NCBI GenBank assembly: GCA_035946615.1
Contig: DASYZB010000042.1
Coordinates: 1 to 54,036, forward strand
Direction of reading: 5' to 3'
DNA length: 54,036 nt
Origin: Verrucomicrobiia bacterium
Lineage (GTDB): Bacteria > Verrucomicrobiota > Verrucomicrobiia > Limisphaerales > UBA8199
Shown here: positions 1 to 9,478 of the stretch, piece after piece
Position numbering within the stretch: the stretch's first letter is position 1
How the letters are laid out: each line of letters begins with the position of its first letter
Position numbers and translations under genes: made by a program
Notes under the pieces: generated by a model
Told to the model about the DNA's origin: nothing
Database searches by the model: none
What the model saw: only the letters and a program-made list of their open reading frames with translations

Positions 1-153
1 GGGCAGGCAGCCCAAGCCCAACAGGCTTTTGAGATGTTTGAAACGTAATTCGATCTGCCAGCGAACGCGGTAGAGTTCCAGAACCTCGCGAGTGTCCAGC
101 ACCGCTTGACTCACGGTGGTAAAGACCATGACGAACTCCGCCCGGGGCGCCAA
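1..153 (-). pseudogene. IS4-type transposase, C-terminal remnant (runs off left edge)
   Basis: Read on the minus strand from about 153 to 1, the frame gives a stretch containing EFVMVFTTVSQ, then EVLELYRVRWQIELRFKHLK and SLLGLGCLP. This matches the YREK-region signature of IS4-family DDE transposases (LYR-RWQIE-FK-LKSLL), including the catalytic Glu of WQIE. The N-terminal two thirds that should lie at higher coordinates are absent: that space is taken by the membrane-protein gene ending at 234. The remaining part continues past the window edge. I see no terminal inverted repeat at the right side. It is therefore a 5'-truncated relic and not an active element as far as the window shows. Confidence 0.7.
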
Positions 154-233
154 GGGATGCGGGATGGAGGAGGTGCAAAGCCCGGCGGAGAGGCTATGAG
201 GAAGGAGAAGCCAGATCGACCGTGGGAGAAGGG

Positions 234-1145
234 TCAGCTTTTTTTGAACTTCCATGCCATGTCGAGCATCTCCTGGTTGTAAGGCTCGGGAACAACGGCG
301 TCAGCGGCATAGAGGTAGAGGGCGCCTTTATAGACCTGGCTGGCGACACCGACCAAATAGCTCCAGGCGATGAGCGAGAGGAACCAGAGCAGGCCCACAA
401 GAGCCAGTAACCAGAAGTTGTGCAAGGCAACCGAGAGGGCGAGCGCGCCGCCGAGCACGACAATTGAGCCGAGCAGAATTAAGGTGTTGGCAAAGGCCAA
501 ACCGACGTAACCGATGAGGGCCTCGCCCCAGGTCTTCTTCAAGCAGCCAGCGGATTTGCGCAGCATGGCGACGGGGTTGGCCCCCTGCTCGCCGCGCACG
601 ATAATGGGGATAACGAAAACGGCCGCGACGCTCCAGGCGAGGCCAATGATTTTGGCCATAATGCGACCCACCAGGTCGAGGCGTTGCTCAATCATTTTAA
701 TGATAAGGCCAACCAGGCCGGCAAAAAGTGTCCAGGTCACGATAGCCTGCCAGCGCGAGGCGGCAAACCTGAGACCGCGGGCAATGGAGACGGGTTGGCC
801 GCCCAGGGCGGCGAGGATTTCGTGGTAGAAGGCGACATTAAAGAAAGTGGCGACAAACATGGACACGAAATAGAGGAAAACACCGTAAGCCAGGGCGGCC
901 CCGGTGAAGCCCACTCCCTGCCGGCCCCCTGAATGGGTGAAGAGGGACTGGCTGATGGCCTGCCAATGCTGCGCGGAGAGATAGGAATAGCCTGTGGGCC
1001 GCAGCAGCGGCGGGGCGAGAAAGAACAGAATAATGACGAGGGTGCAAAGAAAGATGACAATTGGGAAGACCAGCAACTGCTTGTTTCGGGCGATGATCGA
1101 CAGCGAACTTTTCAACAACAACCAGCTTCGTTGGAATTTGCTCAT
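234..1145 (-). CDS. DUF6159-like polytopic membrane protein
   Basis: Protein of 303 residues with about six hydrophobic segments (near residues 23-45, 75-100, 130-150, 165-185, 215-245 and 248-272) and a polar C-terminus rich in Met, Asp and Lys. It resembles the DUF6159 family of bacterial inner-membrane proteins of unknown function. The frame is open up to 1220, but the codon at 1145 has AAAGGA just upstream and begins the typical MSKFQRSW segment, so I place the start there. It lies alone, downstream of nothing on the same strand within 200 bases. The function is unknown; the family assignment is from memory of the sequence pattern. Confidence 0.75.
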   Translation of the reverse strand: MSKFQRSWLLLKSSLSIIARNKQLLVFPIVIFLCTLVIILFFLAPPLLRPTGYSYLSAQHWQAISQSLFTHSGGRQGVGFTGAALAYGVFLYFVSMFVATFFNVAFYHEILAALGGQPVSIARGLRFAASRWQAIVTWTLFAGLVGLIIKMIEQRLDLVGRIMAKIIGLAWSVAAVFVIPIIVRGEQGANPVAMLRKSAGCLKKTWGEALIGYVGLAFANTLILLGSIVVLGGALALSVALHNFWLLALVGLLWFLSLIAWSYLVGVASQVYKGALYLYAADAVVPEPYNQEMLDMAWKFKKS

Positions 1146-1365
1146 GGAATCGTTCCTTTCTTGAATGACGATTGTTGGGTCACGAGCTGGATTCCACCAT
1201 AGATGACTGGCAAATGCCATTACAAAAAGAGAGGCAGGCGGGCCGCGAAATGAGCGCCAAAACCTCTGTCAACTCCTTGCCCAGTCGGAGGTGAAACAAG
1301 GTTCACGCCAACGCGCCCAAGCGGCGTGTGAATGAGAGCCGCACAGCCCTAAAGAATCCCGTCAT

Positions 1366-1379
1366 ACGGCCGGGGCCGT
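1366..1379 (-). terminator. Short perfect hairpin after the secreted-protein gene
   Basis: ACGGCC-GG-GGCCGT is a perfect inverted repeat located 5 bases beyond the stop codon of the gene ending at 1385. There is no T-run behind it, so it may only be an RNA 3'-end hairpin rather than an intrinsic terminator. Confidence 0.25.
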
Positions 1380-1384
1380 GGCCT

Positions 1385-3589
1385 TCAGTCATCGTTTTGC
1401 AGATTGGATCCGTGGAAGTCTTCGGCCGCCAATGAGACGGGGAGGGCTAAACGGAAAAAGCCTGTCCCCTGTGCCATGTTCGTGAATGGACTGGTTGCGC
1501 CGGGAACACCGCTATAAGGCCCGAGCGCCGCCGGCGCGCATTCGAGGGTTGCCGCCGGGTTCGCCCAACGCAGAATGACACCGGCGCCGCCCCGCTCTAT
1601 ACTCAACGCCAGCGGCTCGGCGATGGGCGCCGCGGCCGTCACCGCTTCAAATGAGGCGCCAACCCGCAAGTCGTCTATGAGGATTGTCGCGCCGAGGTCG
1701 CTGTCCTGGCGGAACCCAAAGGAGGCGATTGGAGTTGCCGTCTGCGGGTCTGCGCCACTCACGGCCGTGTCGGATTCAGCCTTGGGATCGACCCATAAGG
1801 TGGTGATTGCGGTATCAATTGCGTAGCGGGTCACGACGGTATAGGTCCAATCAGGACTCAGCACGGCAAAGAACTGGTTGGTGGCGTGGTCCAGTCCATT
1901 GGCCACGAGCAATCGGAACCCGCCCGGCCACGAGTTGGTTGTCGAGGCAAAAATCCGTCCGCGGAGCATGCTGCCGTCGGCAAAATGCGCGAAGTAACCT
2001 GGGGCGGGCTTGGGCAAGGCAAGGAACTTCACCTTGAAGCTTGCGTAAAGGATAGTGCCGTAGCCTTTGGCGTAAGGGGCGCCGGCCAACCGCGCGATGA
2101 CGTCCTCGGTTTGCGCGCCGGTGATCTGGAGTTGCCCGTTGGTGACCTGGCATTGGCCATAAGTGCCGGAGCGGTTGTCCCATAACCCGGCCGAATTGGA
2201 GAGCAGCGAGCCATTGGGGTAATCGAAAGGCTCTTCGAGGAGAACAGCCGGGCTGGGCCGCACCAGGAGCGAGAAGGCGCTGCTGGTTGTGTTGGCGCCA
2301 TCGCTGACGGTCAGGGTGATGGGCGCCACTCCGCTTTGTCCAGACGCCGGCGTGAGTATCACCGTGCGATCGCTGCCACTGCCTCCCAAGTTGATATTGG
2401 CCGGCGTGTTGGGCACCAACAACGGGTTGGCCGAACGAGCCGAGACGGCCAAACTATCGGCGGGAGTTTCGAGGTCGCCCACGTTAAAGGCGATTGGCCC
2501 AGCCGGCGTGTTCAGCAGCGTATTGGTGGGCCCAACGCTCGAAATGAACGGCGGCGTATTCTCCGGCAGGACTTGGACCGTGAAGGTTGTGCTGTTGGAT
2601 TTGCCACCGGAATCGATGACGGACAACGTAATGACCGAGAGGCCTGGCTGGCCCGCCGCGAGAATCGTGACCGTCCGCTGCCCGCCAGCGCCGGCGAGAA
2701 TAATGTTAGCGGAGGGGAGCACTGCCGGGTCCGAGGAGGCCTTATCCAGGGTGAGCTTTTCCGGCGCATCCTCCAGGTCCCAAACCAGGACGCGCAGTGG
2801 CTCGGATGATTGGTAAACCCGCAGAGTCAAGTTGGTGAGGGTCGATAGATGCGGCGGCGTGTTGGCGCCCGCGCGCAGCGCGCCCGAGATGGTGACCATG
2901 TCGAAGCGAATTGTGCCGCTGGTTGTATAGCTCGAACCGGAAGTGGGAACATACGCGTTGGTTCCTGAGCCAGTTGCCGTGCTCTCAAATTCCGTTACGA
3001 GCCGGAAACCGAATCGGGGATTATCGGCAGCCCCGGCAATGGCGCTTAAATCAACCGATTGATTCGTAAAGACGCTCGCGGCGTAGAGCGCGATCACGTC
3101 CGCATCATTAAAGGCGCTGCCATCCAGGGTGTATTGCAGGCGGGCGTAACGGCTGGCGCTGCCGCTGTTTTGCTGTGACCAACTCAGAACAATGTTCTCG
3201 TAATCTGTCGTCGGCACGTCAAATTCCACACCCGCCGACTTATTGGCGCTGGCGGCGGGCGGATATTTTGAGGTGTTCCACGCCGAATTGTCTGCCGCCC
3301 CCGCCGGGTCCAGGCGGGTATTGCCGGCAACGAATTCTCCGCTTGATGCCGGCCCGGCGCCGCCGACATAAGAGCTCAGGCCATTGCCAGTCGAGGGGAT
3401 TCTGCTGCCGGTCTTGGCATCCCCATCCGGGGCGGGGCTGTTGAAAGTCCATTGCGCGACGATGTCGGCCCGCGCGCTAGCCATCGAGAGCAGCACCAGA
3501 AACAGGACGAGCCGGCTCGATTTCCAGAAGGAGATTGCAGGAACTGCTTCCCGGCCTTGGATTTTGGAGAGTTTAGAATTTATGCTCAT
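1385..3589 (-). CDS. Large secreted protein with Ig/cadherin-like repeats and LamG-like region
   Basis: Protein of 734 residues with an N-terminal signal peptide (hydrophobic residues about 26-41, cut near ARADIVAQW). After it come a beta-rich domain (about 45-235), two similar Ig/cadherin-type repeats (about 245-345 and 346-440; each has the pattern NTPP...I..G..GSDRTVT..P..GQSG...IT..VSD), a beta-sandwich region resembling LamG/concanavalin domains (about 445-650), and a tail containing TLECA..LGPYS and ending near GFFRLALP, which is typical of exported verrucomicrobial proteins. AAGGAA directly precedes the ATG at 3589. No catalytic residues were recognised; a carbohydrate- or surface-binding role is an inference. 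Confidence 0.8.
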   Translation of the reverse strand: MSINSKLSKIQGREAVPAISFWKSSRLVLFLVLLSMASARADIVAQWTFNSPAPDGDAKTGSRIPSTGNGLSSYVGGAGPASSGEFVAGNTRLDPAGAADNSAWNTSKYPPAASANKSAGVEFDVPTTDYENIVLSWSQQNSGSASRYARLQYTLDGSAFNDADVIALYAASVFTNQSVDLSAIAGAADNPRFGFRLVTEFESTATGSGTNAYVPTSGSSYTTSGTIRFDMVTISGALRAGANTPPHLSTLTNLTLRVYQSSEPLRVLVWDLEDAPEKLTLDKASSDPAVLPSANIILAGAGGQRTVTILAAGQPGLSVITLSVIDSGGKSNSTTFTVQVLPENTPPFISSVGPTNTLLNTPAGPIAFNVGDLETPADSLAVSARSANPLLVPNTPANINLGGSGSDRTVILTPASGQSGVAPITLTVSDGANTTSSAFSLLVRPSPAVLLEEPFDYPNGSLLSNSAGLWDNRSGTYGQCQVTNGQLQITGAQTEDVIARLAGAPYAKGYGTILYASFKVKFLALPKPAPGYFAHFADGSMLRGRIFASTTNSWPGGFRLLVANGLDHATNQFFAVLSPDWTYTVVTRYAIDTAITTLWVDPKAESDTAVSGADPQTATPIASFGFRQDSDLGATILIDDLRVGASFEAVTAAAPIAEPLALSIERGGAGVILRWANPAATLECAPAALGPYSGVPGATSPFTNMAQGTGFFRLALPVSLAAEDFHGSNLQNDD

Positions 3590-3683
3590 TTCCTTTGTTG
3601 AGGTTATTAGAATGAGGAAGGAACAAAGTCAAGCCTTGAAAGAGCCCTAGCCCCAACGGTCCAAGTTCAATCAGAAAGCCGGT

Positions 3684-3722
3684 TCCAAATCCTTGCAGGA
3701 GACGAACGCAAGGAGTCTCTGG
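3684..3722 (+). repeat. Half copy of dispersed GGAGACGA repeat
   Basis: The sequence GTTCCAAATCCTTG, followed by CAGGAGACGAACGCAAGG and AGTCTCTGG, matches the left arm of the complete palindromic element at 42426-42527 (GTTCCAAACCTTTG, then TAGGAGACGATGTAAGA, AGTCTCTGA) with only a few mismatches. The right arm is missing here, so this is a half or decayed copy lying between the secreted-protein gene and the NRPS relic. Confidence 0.7.
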
Positions 3723-4329
3723 TACAGGCCCTCGAAACCATGCGCCCAACGGTGTGGCTTCGGGGTAAAGACCTGTTTGAATCCTGTGCTTCCTTAGCAG
3801 CGCCTCGCCATCCGGCGTTTAACTCGAAAACAGGACGCCATGGGATTTCAAAAAAGGTCTCAGGTGGCGCCTTGGCCGCCCACCACCTCTGAAGGCCTGC
3901 TGAGGCTCTTGGGCCCTGAGAGTCCCAGTGCTCTCAGCCAGCGCCTGACGGAGGTTTCTCCCAGAGCAAAATCCTCCAGGGCGAGTGCGGGCCGGCGGAT
4001 GAGATTTTCCAACACCCCTGAAAAGGAACGCAGCAGAAAGGCTATCCTCCCTTGGGAGAAAACCCCTGAATCGTACTCGCAGGACAACAACCATTGGCTA
4101 TTGCGAGGCTCGGCCTCGAAGCGAAGGTCCAGCAAGGCCGACAGAGGATGAATGGGGCTGGGGGTGATTTGGAGGGCGTTGCTGTGGGATTCGAGTGTGC
4201 CGGGGACGTTGTGCCACAGCAGGGCCACGTTATATAGTGGATTGCGCCGGGCACCTCGAGTTGGCTGTGTCGCAATGACAATCTGCTCGAAAGGGCAGTC
4301 CTGGTGGGATTGGGCATCGAGCACCACCC

Positions 4330-4336
4330 GGGGGGG
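4330..4336 (-). other. Seven-C tract at second NRPS frameshift
   Basis: On the coding strand the sequence reads GAG-G-CCCCCCC-GGGTGGTG. With seven C the frame leaves the condensation domain; with six C it would read LEAPRVVLDAQSHQDCPFEQ, which fits the family. The tract is the exact point where the family-consistent reading changes frame. Confidence 0.8.
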
Positions 4337-5960
4337 CCTCGAGTAATACCTGTTCGCCGGTCTCCTTTCCCCGCAGGTCCAGCCGCAGTGGCAGAAAATT
4401 AATGAAGCAGCCGACCAACTCCTCAAACTCGCGCCGAGAACGCCCGGCCGTTACAGTGCCGATAACCAGGTCGGTTGCCCCCGTCCATTTTTTCAAAGTA
4501 ATCGCAAGGGCCGTCAGCAGCACCATGAACGGCGTGGCTCGGCGGCTCCGGGCCAAACGGGTCGCTGCCTGCGCGGTCTTGCTTGAAAAAACGAGCGACT
4601 GCCGCAAGGCCGCGGGCTTTTCGGGCGACGGCAGGGGGTCTTGTGGAAAAGCCACTTGCTGAGGGGCTCCTGAAAGGAGTTGCTTCCAATAACTCACTTC
4701 CCGCTCCAGAAGCGGGCCACTCATATAGAGCCGCTGCCATCGCGCATAATCGGCGTATCGCAAGGCCGGGGCCGGTTGGGTTGGAGAGGAGCCGGAAACG
4801 AAGGCTTCGTAAAAGCGCTGGACATCCTTAAAGAGAATGGCCAGAGACCAACCGTCGGAGACGGCATGGTGCATTACCAGCAACAACGCGCTTTCGGTTG
4901 CGCTCAGTTTAAACAGGCTGGCGCGCATCAGAGGGGCCTTGGCTAGATCAAAAGGACGCCGGACTTCCAGGGCGAGGAGTTGCTGCAATTTGGATTCTCG
5001 TTGTTTGGCCGGCACGTGTTCGAGGGTGGTGGCCGCCATTTCCAACCGGGCTTCTCCATCGATGGCTTGCATTAAGCACCCATCGGCATACCGGAAACTG
5101 GTTCGCAAGACATCATGACGCCTCAGGACCTCTCCCAGCGCGCACTCCAGAGCAGCAACATCCAAATTGCCCTTTAACCGAAGCGCCCAAGCCATATTGT
5201 AAGCATCCGTCTTTGGATTCATCTGATGCAATAGCCAGAGCCGCTCCTGGGAAAAGGAAGCGGGCGCCCCCCCGGCGTCAGGCAGTCCCGTCGAGAACAA
5301 TTCCTTTCCATTGGGCACATCTGGGGTTGCTGAATCCAATCGACGGGCCAATCCCTCAACGGTAGGGGCGTCGAAAAGACGGGACAGGGGCAATTCGATC
5401 CCAAAAGCATCCCGCACCCGCGAAATGACCTGCATGGCCAGTAACGAGTCGCCGCCCAAGTCAAAAAAGTTGTCTCTGACACCGAGCCCCTCGATCTGGA
5501 GGACCTCCTGCCAGATCAGGCCAACTTGTTGCTCTGTCTCGGTTTGAGCCTCGACCGGCCTTTGGCCCATGCGGGGCCGGACGTTGGCCGGTTTGGGCAG
5601 AGCGCGATAATCCACCTTGCCAGCGGGGGTCAAGGGCAGGCTTTTCAAGGAAACAAATTGCGCCGGTATCATATAGGCAGGCAATTGCTCCCTCAACTGG
5701 CTCAATAAATCGCTCACCGTTGGTTCCGGCTGTTTGCCTGGCAGATAATAGGCCACCAAACGTTTTTGGCCGGGAGGGTCCTCGCGCATTTGAACCACGG
5801 CATCCTTCAAGCCGGCACAACTTTGCAAGGCCTTCTCGATTTCTTCCAGCTCAATTCGAAACCCTCGAATCTTGATCTGGCGGTCCACGCGTCCTATAAA
5901 ATCGAGATTCCCGTCTGAACGCAGCCGGACCAGGTCCCCTGTTTTATAGAAGCGCTCGGA

Positions 5961-5969
5961 GGGGGGGGG
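5961..5969 (-). other. Nine-C tract at first NRPS frameshift
   Basis: On the coding strand the sequence reads GAT-G-CCCCCCCCC-TCCGAGCGC. With nine C the adenylation frame ends soon after at 5944; with eight C it would read PDAPPSERFYKTGDLVR, a normal A8-region sequence. A tract this long is prone to slippage during replication and also to sequencing error. Confidence 0.85.
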
Positions 5970-7125
5970 CATCCGGCAACGGACTGCTAATGAAACGCTC
6001 GGCAGTAAGTCCCGGACGGTTGCGATAGCCACGCGCTACTCCCTGCCCGCCAAGGTATAATTGTCCTATTCCATCAGCAGCGACGGGCTTGCCATCTTCG
6101 CCCAACACGAGCGCGCGCACGCTCGGCAGAGGCGCGCCGATGGCCAATGCTTCATCCTGCGGACCCGCTTTGTATGTGGTGGAGGTTATGGTTGCCTCGG
6201 TTGGCTCGTAGGCATTGATCAGGGCGACGCCCGGACCCACTGCCTTCCGCCATACCCGATAAGACTCAACCGATGCGCTCTCGCCCCCAATGATTACCAA
6301 TCTGACTGAGGCCGGCCATCGCATCTCATGCAGGTCTCCAACCCATTTATGCCAATACGCAGTAGGCAGGTTCAAAACCGAGATTCTTTGCCGCTCAACG
6401 CAATTCAGGAAGGCAGGAATTGACCAAACCAAATCATTATCGCGCAGAACCACTGCCGCCCCGGAAAGCCACGAAGGAAAAATCTCCTCGATCGACACGT
6501 CAAAGCTCAAGGAAGCAAACTGCAAGACGCGATCGGAACCCACCAATTCATAGGCCCGCAAGATCGCCAGGTTATGATTGAGCAGCGAACGATGCGTGAT
6601 CTCGACCCCCTTGGGTTTGCCCGTCGAGCCGGAGGTGTAAATCACGTAAGCCAGGTTCCCGGCTTGAGCCGGGCAATGGACTTTCTCCGAGGATGCGGCG
6701 CCCGCCTGGCAAAGCGCTTCGTCCAGGTGGAGCAAAGGGGTCTGGGCGCCGCGGAACCTGGAGCTGAATTGCGGTTGAGTAATCAGCAAGCCGGCTTGCG
6801 AATCCTCCAGCAGGTAGGCCAGGCGTTCGTTTGGATATGCCGCATCGAGCGGAAGGTAGGCCCCTCCCGATTTCCACACCGCCAGCAGGGCCACCAACAA
6901 ATCCAGAGAACGTTCAAGGCAGATTGCTACCAGCACTTCCGGCACAACCCCCAGCATTTGAAGATAACGCGCCAACTGATTGGAGCGTCTTTGGAGTTCC
7001 CCAAAGCTCAACTCTTCGCCCCCAAAAACAGCCGCCGTCGCTTCCGGTGTGCGTGCCGCCTGCGCCTCAAAATAATGGATGTAAGTGTCGGCTAAACCTT
7101 TTTGCTGCCTGTCATTGTCTATCAT

Positions 7126-7523
7126 GCCCGCTCCAATCGGTTTCAAGGAGATGTTTTCGCGCCAGTTGGCCCATGACGCGGCGAACTCCCGCAGTTCCTG
7201 ATCGCACTCCCTTCAACATCGGTTTCCTCGATCACCCGTTTCTTTCTCTTTCAGTCTGAGTGGCCGCGCGGTTGTTGCGCAGCCGGTCCTCTTTGATGCT
7301 GGCATCTCACCCGTTCGCCCAATGCCTCGCGCCGCACTAACCTAAGCTGGCCATGTGCCAATCCCCCGCAGCCGCGGTATCTTTGCGTTTTTTTTGGCCT
7401 CTTTTGTGCCCAACCGCACTGCCCAACCAAATGGGATGGAACAAATCAGACCAATGCTGGTTCGACAGGTGCCAAAAAGTTTCTCAGGCGGCCCAAAACG
7501 TAGCTTTGGAATTGAGAACGAGC
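7126..7523. other. Non-coding stretch upstream of the NRPS relic
   Basis: About 400 bases without a convincing gene. On the minus strand a short open segment directly upstream of the NRPS start (7146-7207) has coding-like composition (contains REFAASWANWREN) but is closed by a stop near 7215 and has no start codon with a ribosome site. It may hold the NRPS promoter; I could not identify -35/-10 boxes with any confidence. Confidence 0.4.
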
Positions 7524-7778
7524 CTATGGATTTTCAAAGCATCTTCTCGACCAGCCAGGGGCGCTTTCATAACCCCCCATCAGCAACACCTCGCCAAAGA
7601 GCGACTCAAACCTTCCGGCCAGTTCAGGAGTGAAATACTTCTGCCACTCGCCGGGGATACCTTTGCGATAATGTGAGTGAACATCTTCCTGGCCCGGAGG
7701 ACGGCCTCCGCTGAGGGTTGCAAACGAATGGCGCACTACGACCTGGCTCAGGATATCTGGCTCTACTTCAACCCCCCA
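7524..7778 (-). pseudogene. Sulfotransferase, C-terminal fragment
   Basis: About 84 residues that align well with the C-terminus of the intact sulfotransferase at 8588-9478: WGVEVEPDILSQ against WGLKVPQGQLDK, then HSFATLSGGRPPGQED, HYRKGIPGEWQKYFTPE and GYESAPGWS. The stop codon is in the expected place, so the 3' end is intact. The 5' two thirds, including the PAPS-binding motifs, are absent; homology begins at the Trp codon at 7776-7778, next to a foreign fragment on the other strand. A dead paralogue of its neighbour. Confidence 0.8.
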
Positions 7779-7783
7779 GTTAT

Positions 7784-8275
7784 CAGTTTTACGTGGACCG
7801 CTTGCCAGGGGCGTTGCTCGAGGAGAAGGAGTTCTCGTTGGCATGGCATTATCGCAGGGCCGATCCCGAGGAGGCCTCGCTGCGCTCCAAGGAATTGCCG
7901 GATCATCTCGCTGACTACACCAGAAACATCGATGTCCAGGTTCTCGAAGGCGATAAAGTCCTGGAGGTTCGCAATACAGGTATCACCAAAGGCATCGCTG
8001 CCAATGAATGGCTCGGCGCGCTCGCTCCGGGCTTTATTCTGGCTATTGGGGATGACTGGACGGACGAGGAGCTCTTTCGCGCCTTGCCGGCCACAGCTTG
8101 TACAATACGGGTGGGCGTGGCCCAAACCGCGGCTCGCTATCACCTGGGAAGTCCCGCGGCGGTGCGGCGGATGCTTCGTGGCCTGATGAGCGCCCCTCGA
8201 AACAAAGACAACGCCACTGGCGCTGGAAACTTGATCGATGGATTGGACGCAGCAATCCCCGCGCAATCCTGCTAG
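7784..8275 (+). pseudogene. otsB: Trehalose-6-phosphate phosphatase, C-terminal fragment
   Basis: About 163 residues matching the second half of trehalose-6-phosphate phosphatase (HAD superfamily), as found alone or at the end of TPS/TPP fusions: FYVDRLPGALLEEKEFSLAW, HYRRADPE, GDKVLEVRNTGITKG and the metal-binding loop ILAIGDDWTDEELFRALP, ending with a plausible family C-terminus. The N-terminal half with the catalytic DxDxT loop is missing; homology starts at about 7784, only a few bases from the point where the sulfotransferase fragment begins in the opposite direction. It has no credible start codon and is taken as non-functional. Confidence 0.8.
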
Positions 8276-8282
8276 AACAAAT

Positions 8283-8320
8283 TGAAACAAACCAGACCAT
8301 CGTTGATTCGATTTGTTTCA
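8283..8320. repeat. Inverted repeat after the phosphatase fragment
   Basis: TGAAACAAA at 8283-8291 is complementary to TTTGTTTCA at 8312-8320 with a 20-base loop, starting 8 bases after the fragment's stop. The same 11-mer ATTGAAACAAA found at 8281 recurs at 8386. It could be the old transcription end of the trehalose gene or a mobile-element scar. Confidence 0.35.
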
Positions 8321-8587
8321 TTTCACTTGGATTCTACTCTCCTATTTTTCCTGTAACCCGGTCCACGTGAGCCCCGTCTGGGGTAATTGAAACAAAAACC
8401 AACGAAGCGGTTGGGCGCGTCCCTGTTGGGTGCGCCCCTTTTAAGTTGGATTGTTCGAGAGGGCCTGATTTCGGCAGCTTTTCCTTCTGCGCGGCCACCC
8501 TCTGGCATGTTTCTGGCTTTGCGGAAGGCTGGGTGGCCGAAGGCCGCATTCGGTGGGTCAAAAGAGCTGAGAAGCTCATTACACGCT
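8321..8587. other. Leader region of the sulfotransferase gene
   Basis: Together with the repeat before it this makes about 310 bases with no gene. The sulfotransferase frame is open back to 8387, but the translation there does not resemble a protein domain and lacks a ribosome site, so I treat it as untranslated. No promoter was identified with confidence. Confidence 0.4.
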
Positions 8588-9478
8588 ATGAAATTGAAAG
8601 AACTCTTCTTCAAAGGCGAGCGCGCCATTGAGGTCCAACCACAAAAATCTGACGAACCAGAGCAGAGTACGGCAGTCGCCGCCCCGGAGTTCGCAGTGCC
8701 TCCCAAATCAACATTCTTCCACATCACTCATCACAAAGCGGCCTCCCAATGGATGCTTGGCATTTTCAAGGAGCTGTTTGGCCCAGTCGTGGTCAAACCG
8801 GAGTACCACGAGCGCCATATATGGGATCGCCCCATCCAGTCCGGGCGTGTCTATTCTTGCTGCTACATGGGCAAGCCCGAGTTCGACACCTTGGAAGTTC
8901 CCGAAACGAGCAGGGCTTTCGTTATCATCCGGGACCTGCGCGATACACTCGTATCAGCCTATTTCAGTCTTGGCTTCACGCATGAACTCAAAGTCGATGG
9001 CATGGATGTCTTCCGCAACATTCTCAATCGACTCGGCCCGGAAGGGGCGCTGCTCTATTTGGCGGAGGGCTGGCTGGTGCGGGCTGCTCGGATTCAACGG
9101 ACCTGGCTCAATTCGGAAGTCCCCTGTTTTAAGCTGGAAGATTTCTTTTCTGATGCCCCGCGCATGCTGGGTTGCATGTTCGACCAGGGCTGGGGTTTGA
9201 AGGTTCCTCAGGGCCAGTTGGACAAAGTTGCCGAACACCATTCCTTTTTCCAACTCAGCGGTGGCCGCCAGCCCGGCCAGGAGAATGTGGCCTCTCATTA
9301 TCGCAAGGGAACAGCCGGCGATTGGCGGAACCATTTTACGCCGCGCGTTGCCGAGCGTTTTGAGCAATTGTATAATGATGTGTTACTGCTGGCTGGTTAC
9401 GAACAGCAACCCGGCTGGTCACAGCAACTCGAACACTCCACAAGAGAAAGCGCTTGCGCCCCAAGCTTTACCATTTGA
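8588..9478 (+). CDS. PAPS-dependent sulfotransferase
   Basis: Protein of 296 residues of the P-loop sulfotransferase superfamily, which moves a sulfuryl group from PAPS to a hydroxyl or amino acceptor. The 5'-phosphosulfate loop is seen near residues 45-55 (FFHITHHKAASQWM) and the 3'-phosphate-binding segment near 110-125 (FVIIRDLRDTLVSAYFS, with the expected Arg and Ser). The C-terminal part contains LSGGRQPGQE and SHYRKGTAGDW, equivalent to the conserved R..GxxGDW motif. I choose the ATG at 8588 because the frame upstream has no domain character. The acceptor is unknown. A truncated paralogue lies at 7524-7778, and a broken NRPS lies nearby, so a sulfated cell-surface or peptide product is possible but unproven. 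Confidence 0.8.
   Translation: MKLKELFFKGERAIEVQPQKSDEPEQSTAVAAPEFAVPPKSTFFHITHHKAASQWMLGIFKELFGPVVVKPEYHERHIWDRPIQSGRVYSCCYMGKPEFDTLEVPETSRAFVIIRDLRDTLVSAYFSLGFTHELKVDGMDVFRNILNRLGPEGALLYLAEGWLVRAARIQRTWLNSEVPCFKLEDFFSDAPRMLGCMFDQGWGLKVPQGQLDKVAEHHSFFQLSGGRQPGQENVASHYRKGTAGDWRNHFTPRVAERFEQLYNDVLLLAGYEQQPGWSQQLEHSTRESACAPSFTI

Larger units (their letters stand above)
3860..7125 (-). pseudogene. Nonribosomal peptide synthetase module A-PCP-C, two frameshifts
   Basis: Three overlapping frames together form one NRPS module. Segment 1 (7125 to about 5965) is the adenylation domain: YTSGSTGKPKG core, NAYEPTE motif, GVARGYRNRPGLT. Segment 2 (about 5965 to 4332) carries ERFYKTGDLVR, GRVDRQIKIRG and the A10 Lys (PAGKVDYRAL), the carrier domain with the phosphopantetheine Ser (FDLGGDSLLAMQ), then a condensation domain with the active HHAVSDGWS motif. 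Segment 3 (about 4330 to 3860) completes the condensation domain (HQDCPFEQIV). Both breaks fall in poly-C runs, and removing one C at each restores a single frame of about 1087 residues. I start at the ATG at 7125 because GGAG lies 5 bases before it. The protein stops right after the C domain with no further A, carrier or thioesterase domain, so it would need a partner enzyme. Either a phase-variable gene, a pseudogene, or homopolymer sequencing error. Confidence 0.85.

Noticed and set aside
8387-8587. 67-residue N-terminal extension of the sulfotransferase
   Set aside because: No homology-like character or ribosome site; the family fold begins after 8588.
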